Assembly: GCA_030734395.1 (NCBI GenBank)
Contig: JAUZTG010000012.1
Location: 868,001 to 932,000, forward strand
From: Sarocladium kiliense
Lineage: Eukaryota; Ascomycota; Sordariomycetes; Hypocreales; Sarocladiaceae
Direction: 5' to 3'
DNA: 64,000 bases
In this document: one piece after another, positions 1-8,817 of the stretch
Layout: each line of letters starts with the position of its first letter
How positions within the stretch are numbered: the first letter of the stretch is position 1
The notes under the pieces: model-generated
What the model saw: only the letters and a program-made list of their open reading frames with translations
What the model was told of the DNA's origin: nothing
Database searches by the model: none
Made by a program: the position numbers and the translations under genes

Positions 1-1317
1 AAGCCAGATACCGGCATAGCGTACCCCGGTCTTTGACTCATCCTGAACAATGGCAAGGAGAAGGTACCCAACGGTTCCCATTGTACCGAAGAACGCCACA
101 GTGTATCCTCGCTTGCTGTACTTGTCTGAGAACCAAGCGGCTAGCAAGCAGCACAGGAAACCAGTAAAGTATGCAGGGGCAGTCAAACCCTGTGCATTGA
201 CGCTGGAGTAACCCATATCGCGAACAATGGTGGGCAGGAAGTTGGAAAGACCAGCAAAGGAGTAGTTGCAGCTGAAGTGGATGAAGGTATGCACGTAGTT
301 CTGGTAGTCAGAGAGACCTGCAAAGATCTGCTTCCAGCTGACCTTGCTCTTGGCTGTACGGTCCACAGTTTCCATCCGAGCAACCGCTTGTTCTCTCTGC
401 TCCGTGGACAGGAATTTGGCGGTTCCAGGGGAGTCAGGGAGGAAGAAGAAGACGACGACGCAGAATGCAACAGTCGGCAGTCCCTCTATTAGTCAGACCG
501 AAATCTCGTGTCAGTCCAAATCACTCTACTTGGCAGAGGAGGGGCGTCCCATACCAATGATAAAAAGAAGACGCCATGACTGTACAGGCGAGTCGATATG
601 GAGGATACCATAGGCGAGCGAGGATGCAAAGCAGTTCGCGAGAGGTGACATGCCGAGGAGTAGAGATACTCGCTTGCCCAACTCACGCCTTTGGTAGAAC
701 AAGGAGAGGAAGTAAGGGGCTCCAGCACCAAACGCAGCCTCGAAGATACCAAGGAAAGCTCGACAGGCAATCAGTCCTCCAAGGTTCTGGACTGCTCCGG
801 AACAGGTTGCCGCAGTTCCCCAACTGTAGGATCATCAGCGAGGGCCATCTTTTCCTCCAGACAGTGGGAGAACTCACAGGAAGCAGAGGACAGCCACGTA
901 AATATGGGCTGGGAGGATTTTCCAGAACATCTGAGTCCATTCGAACAGCACGTAGCAGATATAGAAGGCCTGGAGGACCCAGACCCAGTCATTGTCGGAA
1001 AGGCCCAGATCCTCTTTGATGCCAGAGGTCTTCGCGTTGCCGATGTTGCCTCTGTCGAGATACGAGAGGATATAGAGAATGCACACAACGGGCATCAGGT
1101 GCCTGTCATACTAAAGGAGCAAACATTGTTCGTCAGCGCGCTAATCTTCTAGATGATAGAAGGATCGTTTACTACTTACCTTCCTGCGAATACGCGTCTG
1201 TTCTTGCTCTCCAACCATGATCTGACCGCCCAAGTTCATAGAGTCAGAATTCTCCTTGCTGTTCTCCTGATACTCGACATCAGTGACGCCAGGCTTGGGG
1301 CTATCGGTGTGGGCCAT
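1..1317 (-). CDS. MFS transporter, anion:cation symporter (allantoate/nicotinate permease-like), 3' end off the window
   Basis: Plasma-membrane uptake permease of the fungal Dal5/Tna1 type (family assignment from known ACS permeases; substrate unknown). Start ATG is at 1317. Exons on the minus strand are 1180-1317, 878-1110, 555-823 and 485 to the edge, with frame kept at each junction. The N-terminal tail is hydrophilic (about 50 residues), followed by the first membrane segment and the MFS motif-2-like stretch SYLDRGNIGNAK, then GLSDNDWVWVLQAFYICYV and further spans. A central loop after FFFLPDSP carries the usual ACS sequence with EQREQAVARM. The C-terminal spans are missing because the window ends. 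It is divergent from the lyase-like gene at 2013, with a 695 bp shared promoter, and lies beside the tyrosine cluster, so uptake of an aromatic acid or a related carboxylate is a reasonable but unproven guess. Confidence 0.88.
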
Positions 1318-2012
1318 GATGAACAAGATGTTGTTGCAAAGCAAAGATGAATGTTCAGCAGATGGTCCTGAGGAAGAAGTTGGATGTCTGTCAGTGGAGA
1401 TGGTTGGCTCTTGCAAAGGTTCGGGCGTACTGGTAAGGCACCCTTTATACAAGTTGGGAACACGATGGTGTTGAAAGGAGAATCTAGCCTCCCCCCAACT
1501 CTGCCCTCAGGCATAGTCCGGGGCCCCAACCGTTCCCCAGGTTTTTTCCTCTTGCCAAAGGGGAAAGTCAATGTCGGACCTCCACATTGTTACCCGGGGT
1601 GAATGGTGGTGGCGTCGGCGATCTTGGTTTACCCCACAGATGCCGCAGCTCTCCGAGACAGTCCTGAGATCTCCGATGATAATCCAGGATGGTGATTTCT
1701 GTCCGACCAACCGGACGCATGGACGATTCAACATAATTCATAAGCCAGGGTTTTGATTCGTGCCGAAGAACGGGGTATACTTGTGATTACGTCTGGGGAC
1801 GGTTTCTGTCGGTCCGGGGTAATGATCAATGCCTTCAGCTGAAGATCCTCGAAGCCGATGTCGCAGCTCCCATCATTCACTCAGCACTGTTCCCATGCTT
1901 AAAACCAGATTTCTTGTACTTTACTGTTTTCTCAGTTCTTATCTTCCTTCATCCCACCGTCTAAAACTACCCCCTAGTTTCTCTTCATCTCAGAATATTA
2001 CTATCCGCAATC
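1318..2012. promoter_or_regulatory. Divergent promoter between the MFS transporter and the lyase-like gene
   Basis: No credible coding sequence lies here; the short open frames do not resemble any family. The stretch holds an everted dyad GTCCG-N6-CGGAC at 1701-1716 and further CGG/CCG triplets at 1763-1820 (for example CCG-N5-CGG near 1763), which are the kind of half-sites used by Zn2Cys6 regulators. A CT-rich tract leads into the ATG at 2013. Binding is not shown by the sequence. Confidence 0.5.
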
Positions 2013-3235
2013 ATGGTCGCCTCTTCTAAAGCTATTGTCAATGGCGTGCCATACCCCTTCAAGTTTGAGCAACAGCTCGCTACCAAGTCTGGTCCAGGCG
2101 GCCAGACGGAAGATGTCACCTTGTCACTGCCAAATGTGAGAGGTCGTATACCGTCTCTGCAGACTTCTCGCCTCCGCTCGATGATGATCGAGGCATACAA
2201 GGACCCCAGCAAGATTCTTGCCCACGCTTGCACTTACGACGGCCTGTCATCTCGGCTTGTAGAAGATGCGGGTTTCCCTATGGTGTTCCTAGCCGGCTAT
2301 GCGGTTGCCAGTGCTTACGGTCTTCCTGATACCGGATATATCGCAATGCAAGAGATGTGCGATAAGATTCAAGAGACTACCCGTCAGGTCAATGTGCCTG
2401 TTATGGCGGATGGCGATACGGGCTATGGCAGTCCTATGAACGTCAAGAGAACCGTTCAGTCGTTCGCCCAGGCTGGTGCAGCAGGTGTCATGATTGAGGA
2501 CCAGACTTGGCCTAAAAGTATGTTCACAGTTCATGTCATTGTCGTTGATCTTGAGAGAATGCGATTGGAACTAACGATACATCTAATTTTAGGATGTGGC
2601 CACACCAAGGGCAAATCGGTTGTTAGCCGAGGCGAAGCTTTTGCCCGCGTACAAGCAGCTTGCGATGCACGCGACGAGGGCCAGGACATCTTCATCCTAG
2701 CTCGCACAGACTCTCTCATCCTTGGCTGGGATGAGGCTATGGCGAGAGCGAAGGAGTTTAAGAAGATCGGCGCTGATGCCGTCTTCATCGAAGCCCTTCC
2801 GGACAGGGCCGCTATGCAACTAGCCACCAAGGAGCTCGACATGCCTTTATTCGCAAACAGTACGTGGCCACAATCCCAGGACCTACAATTGCAACGGTAG
2901 ACATGTCAGCTAACAGTATATGCAGTCATTGAAGGTGGCAAGACCGAAAACCTGTCGGCGAAGGACCTTGGCGAGCTTGGCTTCTGTGCTGTAGCTTATC
3001 CCTGGACGCTCGTCGCTGCGAAGATTAAGAGTATCCGGGAAACACTAGAAGCATTGAAGCACAGCATGACAACTGGTCCACCACCTATGATCTTGTCATA
3101 CTCGGAAGTTTGCGAGGGCGTTGGCTTCGAGAAGTACTGGGTACGTTTGCTCCAAGAACCATCACTGGATCTGAACGAGCGGTCGACTAATAAATTGAAC
3201 AGGCTGAGGAGGAACGATACAAGTTCAGCACCTAG
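2013..3235 (+). CDS. Isocitrate lyase / PEP mutase superfamily carboxylic-acid lyase
   Basis: A 339-aa TIM-barrel enzyme of the superfamily that includes 2-methylisocitrate lyase, oxaloacetate acetylhydrolase, 2,3-dimethylmalate lyase and carboxyphosphonoenolpyruvate mutase. Exons are 2013-2517, 2593-2859, 2926-3140 and 3203-3235; the last exon adds only ten residues. Seen in the sequence: the metal/substrate motif ADGDTGYG, then MIEDQ, and the active-loop motif KRCGHTKGK formed across the first splice junction. A Cys in the KRCGH loop is typical of C-C lyases or hydrolases in this superfamily rather than of PEP mutases, but the exact substrate cannot be read from the sequence. It is divergent from the MFS gene and convergent with the TTC36-like gene, so it may belong to, or merely flank, the tyrosine cluster. 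Confidence 0.9.
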
Positions 3236-3552
3236 ACGCCGTGGCAGAATTGCTTGAGGGAAACTCCTAAGTGACTCTACCGTCCCGTGGGCAAGGTGGA
3301 CTGCGCTGGGTTGTTGAATCATGTAAAACGGGTGTATCTGTTGAGAGACATGTGCTACGCTTAAACCTCTCCATGTACTCAAGATCCAATTAGACATGCC
3401 ACTTCAACTAAATCATACATGCAATGTTTCTCAAATCCGTTCTGCAGCTACTACTGGATACTGTGGTCAATAAGTCTCATGTCAAGTACCGACACTCACA
3501 CTTGCGAAAGCTTGAGACAACAGGTGTTACATTATATACTTCTTGAAAACAG
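3236..3552. other. Convergent 3' regions, no gene seen
   Basis: About 317 bp between the stop of the lyase-like gene and the stop of the TTC36-like gene on the opposite strand. It should hold both 3'-UTRs. No conserved frame or structure was recognised. Confidence 0.6.
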
Positions 3553-4266
3553 TTATGCGATAGAGCGACCAATCTCATCAACGAGAGCCTCTTTTACAAT
3601 AGCACCACACATCTTTGCGTAAGGGTTTGTCGCCACGGACATCTGCTTGGCTGTCTCATCGCCGTAGAGCCCACCCAGGTAGAAGTCATGACTTGCCATG
3701 TCCCTCAGCTCATCAATGCCCCTTGCTTGCAAAAACTGTGGAAGGCACGTCATGTTACCTGACTGGGCAGCCATGTGTAGGAGGTATCCCCGGTGGGTGT
3801 GTGCTGATGAGAGCACCCGCGCTTGCAATGACGAAACTGGTTGGGACGGGAGCCGCGGAGTTGTAAGAGCAATAGCCGTGGACAGATCAGCAAGGATGAG
3901 GTCGATATGCTCTTTATCTTCTTCGGTGATGGAAGTCAAGGCATAGTTGCTCTGGCTCAGGAGCAGCCGTCGCGCCTGAGCACGATTTGTGTAAGCCGGA
4001 GCGTAGGCCTGGTGTGACGCAATGAGGTCGTCTAGGCTCTCGATTGCCTCCCTGATCACATCCGATATCGGGTCTTGAGCGTTCATGCTCTTGACGATAT
4101 CTAGTTCGCGTTGACGCAGCTCTTCAAGCTCTTGGGGACTGAAAGGGGGTAGTTGCTGTGACGAATCGTCGATGATCAGTGTGGGCTGTGTGATTGAGCT
4201 CTCGGGGTCGAAGAGAGCATTGAGTACGCGCAGGTCGTCGCCGCTCAAGGTCTCTATGGAATTCAT
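3553..4266 (-). CDS. TTC36-like tetratricopeptide protein, candidate HmgX (HPD accessory factor)
   Basis: Single-exon, 237-aa soluble protein, with no signal peptide or membrane span. It has the layout of animal TTC36: an N-terminal LNALFDP segment (residues 15-21), an acidic linker, a TPR pair centred on AYTNRAQARRLL (91-102) and LILADLSTAIAL (123-134), a further helical repeat from about 150, and a C-terminal NPYAKMC motif (214-220) that matches the NPYAxxC signature of TTC36. From known work, mammalian TTC36 protects 4-hydroxyphenylpyruvate dioxygenase from degradation, and the A. fumigatus cluster protein HmgX is cytoplasmic and needed for HPD activity. The inference here is that this gene is the TTC36 counterpart and probably the HmgX of this fungus; the HmgX identity rests on cluster position, since no alignment could be run. 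It is divergent from fahA. Confidence 0.8.
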   Translation of the reverse strand: MNSIETLSGDDLRVLNALFDPESSITQPTLIIDDSSQQLPPFSPQELEELRQRELDIVKSMNAQDPISDVIREAIESLDDLIASHQAYAPAYTNRAQARRLLLSQSNYALTSITEEDKEHIDLILADLSTAIALTTPRLPSQPVSSLQARVLSSAHTHRGYLLHMAAQSGNMTCLPQFLQARGIDELRDMASHDFYLGGLYGDETAKQMSVATNPYAKMCGAIVKEALVDEIGRSIA

Positions 4267-4737
4267 CGTTCAAATTGCGCGTATGATGGATTTGTGAGAA
4301 CTGGGTTGACTGTTGTTGCACTGTCTTTCGAAGCGGTTTCTGTGGCGGCGAGAAGCTTCAGTAATTGGATCATTCAATGATTGTCAGTCTTGCATCACGC
4401 TTCATAATGAGCCTTTGTAAATGCATTAGACGTCTATGAACTCATGTACCGCTGATCCTGAGGGTCTAGAGCACCTCGTGAACGGAATCAAGCGTGTGGC
4501 GCTCCGCCGTATTCCGACAGAGTCCGCTGGGTGCCGGTGTAGGCCGACCACTGGCAATGTTAGTTCTGGCCGCCACTACCCGCTCGCCTCAACATCGATT
4601 CCGCGCTGCAGCATGCTCTGTACAATCGTGATGCATAGGAAGGAAGAATACTCATCTGATTTTTGTTTGTTCTGGAAGTCTCATGCTTTAGTAGAACTGA
4701 CCATCTCTGTCCCCTGTCGTTACAGCCATTCCTTGTC
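4267..4737. promoter_or_regulatory. Divergent promoter between the TTC36-like gene and fahA
   Basis: 471 bp with no credible gene. It contains a CGG-N6-CCG dyad at 4535-4546 (CGG TGTAGG CCG). A pyrimidine-rich TACAG lies at 4721-4725, just before the fahA ATG, and could be a 3' splice site of a short leader intron; no clear donor was found for it. Confidence 0.5.
4535..4546. promoter_or_regulatory. CGG-N6-CCG dyad, candidate Zn2Cys6 activator site
   Basis: CGG TGTAGG CCG lies about 190 bp before the fahA start and about 270 bp before the TTC36-like start. The same triplets with the same six-base spacing occur in the hmgA-hpdA promoter at 8491-8502. A Zn2Cys6 activator (HmgR) controls this pathway in A. 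fumigatus; its true site is not known to me, so the link is inference. Confidence 0.35.
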
Positions 4738-6036
4738 ATGGCTCAAAGCTGGCTTCCCGCCCCCGGCGACTCGCCGTTCTCTCTGGCAAATATCCCATTC
4801 GGCATCATCTCCACGCAAGGCGATTCGAAGCCTCGGCCGGCGATTGCTATTGGCGACCATGTTCTGGATCTTCAGGCCTTCGCAGCCGGCAATGGTTTCG
4901 TTGGCTTACCATCCATCTCTCAACACCTGGCAGTCTTCCAACAGCCAACACTGAACGATTTCGCCGCTCTCGGTCGCCCTACACACCGTGAAGTCAGAGG
5001 GTATATTGCTCAAGTTCTTCAGTCCAACGGACCGTTCTCATCGATACTCGAAGAGAATGCGGCCTTGAGGGAGCAGTCACTGCGACCACTCACCACGGTC
5101 CGGAACCATCTTCCACTCAGCATTGGTGATTACACGGATTTCTATGCGGGCCGCAACCACGCCTACAATATCGGCGTTATGTTTCGAGGTGCTGAGAATG
5201 CCCTGCAGCCCAACTACAAGCACCTTCCCGTTGGCTATCATGGCCGCGCATCATCTGTTGTTGTTTCGGGCACCGACATTCGCCGTCCACAGGGGCAGAT
5301 GCTGCTTGACCCGACAGCGAACCCGAAGCAGCCAGTTTTCAGTGCTTGTAGGAAACTAGATATCGAGCTTGAACTTGCGGCTTTTGTATGCAAGCCCAGC
5401 AGCCTTGGAAATCCGATTCCCATCGCAGAATGCGAAGATCATATCTTTGGATTTGTTCTCATGAACGATTGGAGCGCGCGCGGCATCCAGGCCTGGGAGT
5501 ACGTTCCACTTGGGCCCTTTACTTCCAAGAACTTTGGTACCACAATCAGTCCCTGGGTGGTTCTGAGTGATGCTCTCGAGCCCTTCCGCACCACTAGCAA
5601 CTTTGACCATACTGATGACGCTCTTCTGCCCTATCTGCGCGAATCGCGCAGGGACACTTCTTATGATATGAAGTTCCAGGTGGATCTGCGTACTGCCGGA
5701 TCTAGCTCATTCGAAACAATCGCCAAGGGAAGCGCGAGAGACCTGCTCTTTTCGTTTCCTCAGCTACTGGCTCACCACACAGTCACCGGTTGCAATATGA
5801 ACACTGGCGACCTACTCGGGAGCGGTACTATTTCTGGCACTACTTCCAACACAGTTGGTAGCTTCATTGAGGCTACGAAGAACGGGAAAGAGCCCATGGT
5901 GCTGCAAAATGGCGAGAAGAGGAACTTCCTCGAGGATGGCGACACGGTAACCATTACAGGCACAGCTGGGAGCGAAGGACAGTATGTTGGCTTTGGTGCC
6001 TGTACTGGTACAATTAGTCCCGCTCTGCAGCACTAA
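4738..6036 (+). CDS. fahA: Fumarylacetoacetase (fumarylacetoacetate hydrolase)
   Basis: The last enzyme of tyrosine/phenylalanine catabolism: it splits fumarylacetoacetate into fumarate and acetoacetate in the cytosol. Single exon, 432 aa, the normal size for the family. The ATG at 4738 is preferred to an in-frame ATG at 4663 because the product then begins like other fungal members (MAQSWLPAPGDSPFSLANIP). Seen in the sequence: the N-terminal SH3-like domain, then the metal and catalytic motifs IGDYTDFYAGRNHAYN, KLDIELELAAF, LMNDWSARGIQAWEYVPLGP and LLGSGTISG. The usual family sequence is SARDIQ; here the Asp is Gly (codon GGC in 5491-5493). It is divergent from the TTC36-like gene and convergent with hmgA. 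Confidence 0.96.
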   Translation: MAQSWLPAPGDSPFSLANIPFGIISTQGDSKPRPAIAIGDHVLDLQAFAAGNGFVGLPSISQHLAVFQQPTLNDFAALGRPTHREVRGYIAQVLQSNGPFSSILEENAALREQSLRPLTTVRNHLPLSIGDYTDFYAGRNHAYNIGVMFRGAENALQPNYKHLPVGYHGRASSVVVSGTDIRRPQGQMLLDPTANPKQPVFSACRKLDIELELAAFVCKPSSLGNPIPIAECEDHIFGFVLMNDWSARGIQAWEYVPLGPFTSKNFGTTISPWVVLSDALEPFRTTSNFDHTDDALLPYLRESRRDTSYDMKFQVDLRTAGSSSFETIAKGSARDLLFSFPQLLAHHTVTGCNMNTGDLLGSGTISGTTSNTVGSFIEATKNGKEPMVLQNGEKRNFLEDGDTVTITGTAGSEGQYVGFGACTGTISPALQH

Positions 6037-6299
6037 ATAAATGCTTTTGGGCTCAATATTGTCATTCGTGAAGGTGGAATAAGCAGACGTAGAACCATGT
6101 CTTGCTTGCCAGAAACCGTTCATTGCGCCATTGACTCAATAGACTTATTCCTTCAGTAGTAACTAGTATCTATGTTGTGCGTGTGGCCTTGGATATGAAA
6201 CTCAACACCTGAGTAGAAACGAATTGCGGAAAACACGCCGGCAAGGTAGGCGTAATACACTATCTTTCTCATATTGTATTGCTAGCCCATGCCAAATAC

Positions 6300-7886
6300 T
6301 TATTTCTTAGCTGCGTCAGTCTCTGGTTCCTTGAAGTGTGGCTTCAGAGGCATCCAGCTAACGTTCTGATAGTCCGGCTGCGTCTTCTGGCATGTCTTTA
6401 AACCCCATTCTGACACCCCGAGCATCAAGCAGCTAGACGACATGAATGTCAGAATATGGAAATTGGAAAGCGTCTGTAACGGCGGAAAAAGAAGAAGACA
6501 TCATATAGGTTTGACTTACCTCTCAAACATAAACGCCATGCTGCCGCTCCCCACTCTGGTCGGCTTTAGCTCTGCGTTGGAGGCCGCTTCATGCGTTGCT
6601 TTGTCGGGGCCGTGGGCGCTCATGATATTATGAAGACTTGCCCCAGCAGGCCGGAAACCACCTCCCACCTTAGCATCGTAATCACCCGCGATTAGACCCA
6701 TGAACTCAGACATGGTGTTTCGGTGATACCACGGCGGGCGAAACGTGTCCTCCTGCACAAGCCAACGCGGAGGAAAGACAACAAAGTCAGCAATAGCAGT
6801 GCCAACCTGATCAGATGGGCCTGTAAGTACTGTGAAGATGGAAGGGTCTGGATGATCAAATGAGATGGAGCCAATTGTGTTGAACCTCCCTAGGTCGTAT
6901 TTATACGGGTAGTAGTTGCCATGCCATGCAACAACATCAAAGGGGGTATGATCTTGACGGGCTCCAAAGAGGGTGTTGTTGAACTTCGAAACGACAGTCC
7001 ACGGGCTCAAGTCCTTCTCGTAGGACGCAACTGGTGCTTGGAAGTCACGAGGGTTGGCAAGTCCGTTGGAGCCAATGGGACCAAGATCCGGGAGCTGGAA
7101 ATGTCCCTGGTATAGCTCGCAGACATAGCCCCGAACGGGTCCTTCAGGAAGACTGACATGGTAGCTGCTCGCCTGGAGTCAGTTCAATTCTTTGGGAATC
7201 ATATTCACAGGGCACAAAGACGGACGGGGCTCACATACCGCACGCCTCGGGGAATCACGCAGATCTCGTTGGCTCTAACCAAAAGCCGTCCAAGCTCTGT
7301 CTGGATGTCCAAGGTACCGTGCTGAGGAACTATCAGGAAATCTCCATCTGCAGAGTAAAAGGCCTCATTTCCCATATCCTTCGCAGCCGCAAAGATGTAT
7401 ATAGCAAGGCCGGATTTGGTAGCCGGATCGCCGCAGCCAGATACGTAATTCAGCCCATGGATCCAGTCGGCTTGATCGTTGAAGTCAAACGGATCCCAAC
7501 GGAGCTGGTTGGGGATTTGATGCACCTTTGCCGATCCTGACGGCAAGCCAGGCTGATCCTCAGGCGCACCGTATGGCTCGAACTGCTCGTGGGCTGCAGC
7601 TGGAAGAATCCTATACAGCCAAGTCTGCTGGTTCTTCTCACGCGGTGCTGTAAAAGCGGTGCCTGACAGCTTTTCCGCGTACAAGCCATAGGCGGGCTTT
7701 TGCGGTGAGTTCATGCCGATGGGTAATGCCCCGGGAATGGCTTCTGTTCTAGACAGAGCAAACGAGGTAACAGTTAGTCATTTGCATGGCAACATCTCGA
7801 GATATATATCCTACTAACTCATGGTATGAGCCAAACCCTTTGAGGTAGTCATATTTCTCTGGTGTTGAGAACGTGCTGGTCGGCAT
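6300..7886 (-). CDS. hmgA: Homogentisate 1,2-dioxygenase
   Basis: An Fe(II) ring-cleaving dioxygenase that turns homogentisate into maleylacetoacetate; its loss leads to pyomelanin build-up in other fungi. Exons on the minus strand are 7819-7886, 7239-7748, 6520-7164 and 6300-6432, giving exactly 451 aa, as expected for fungal HGD. The frame is restored at each junction, and the first intron has a GACTAAC branch site. Motifs: AIPGALPIGMNSPQKPAYGL and NYVSGCGDP in the N-terminal half, WYHRNTMSEFMGLI with the His and Glu that match the known iron ligands, and SAHGPD with the third ligand His. It is convergent with fahA and divergent from hpdA across a 931 bp promoter that holds a perfect CGG-N6-CCG palindrome. 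Confidence 0.97.
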
Positions 7887-8817
7887 GATGGCGGCTGATG
7901 ATGAATTGTGGACAGTCAGATCGAGAAACAGACAGTGTTGATAATTCCAAGCTTGTTCCAAGGTATAGTACACGGTTCTTCCTCTGTCTCACTTTCAGGT
8001 TTTGCCCCCCGGGCTTCTAGGTGAAAGATCTATAGACAGTGTGATGGCCTCGCTTAGCCTTCAACCTCGGGATCTTCCTGCCCTTTGCGAACTCGACGCC
8101 TATTCACGGCTCCCATTCCCAGCTGCACTTTTTCTTTCCGACAGAATTGGTTGTTTGGGCCGCAGCTTACCGCAACATTTGGAATCGCATATCCGGTCGC
8201 CATCTCGATGTGGTGGTTTCGCTTGGTCGGCAGGTAGTGGAGTGCGACGGAGACTGTCGGCTTCACCGATGATCTCCGCCCGGTCATCGGCGTCGCACCT
8301 GGCCACCCTGGGGCGTCGCGAGTTCCTTAGCTCCTGGTGTATACGATCACGGAGCGATACAGCTCCGAACCTTAATGGTCATATCATATGCTTAACCCGA
8401 TGAGCTCGGCTGGGCGGTCACTCAAGGATGAGGGAACACTTAAACCGATGTGCGGAAACAGCCCGCCCGTCCATACTTGATTCACTACAACGGGAGGCTC
8501 CGTTGCTGGCCGGTCAATAGCAAGTATCCCCGAGCAGAGAGAGAAGGTAGGCGTCAGATACCATAGATAAACGGTGCTCGCTCCAAACAGACTTTGCTTT
8601 GTTAGCATTGCCAAACATTGTCTCTATTTGCAACTGCAGCTTCCGCCTATCACAACGGTTGTAAAAGTCAGAGTCACTTCGGCCTGTCTTAGAGTATCAC
8701 AGACCGAATAATCTTCTCTTGCGAAAAATATCTCTGTGAACCCACGGGCTATCTCGTGTTTGGACAGCGATTAGAACTCTTTCCGTTTCATTTCAGTTCG
8801 TCAGCAGCCAATACACC
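7887..8817. promoter_or_regulatory. Divergent promoter between hmgA and hpdA
   Basis: 931 bp without a supported gene. It is rich in CGG and CCG triplets between 8200 and 8510, including CGG-N5-CCG near 8258 and a perfect 18-bp dyad at 8488-8505. This arrangement would let one activator drive both genes. Confidence 0.55.
8488..8505. promoter_or_regulatory. Perfect 18-bp palindrome with CGG-N6-CCG core
   Basis: CAACGG GAGGCT CCGTTG: six-base arms are exact reverse complements around a six-base spacer. The core is the classic inverted CGG pair of Zn2Cys6 factors of the Ppr1/UaY type. It lies about 310 bp before hpdA and 600 bp before hmgA. Assignment to the cluster regulator is inference. Confidence 0.5.

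Noticed and set aside
4663..4737. N-terminal extension of fumarylacetoacetase from an upstream ATG
   Set aside because: The 25 extra residues do not resemble a targeting signal and are absent from the family; they overlap a probable leader splice acceptor.
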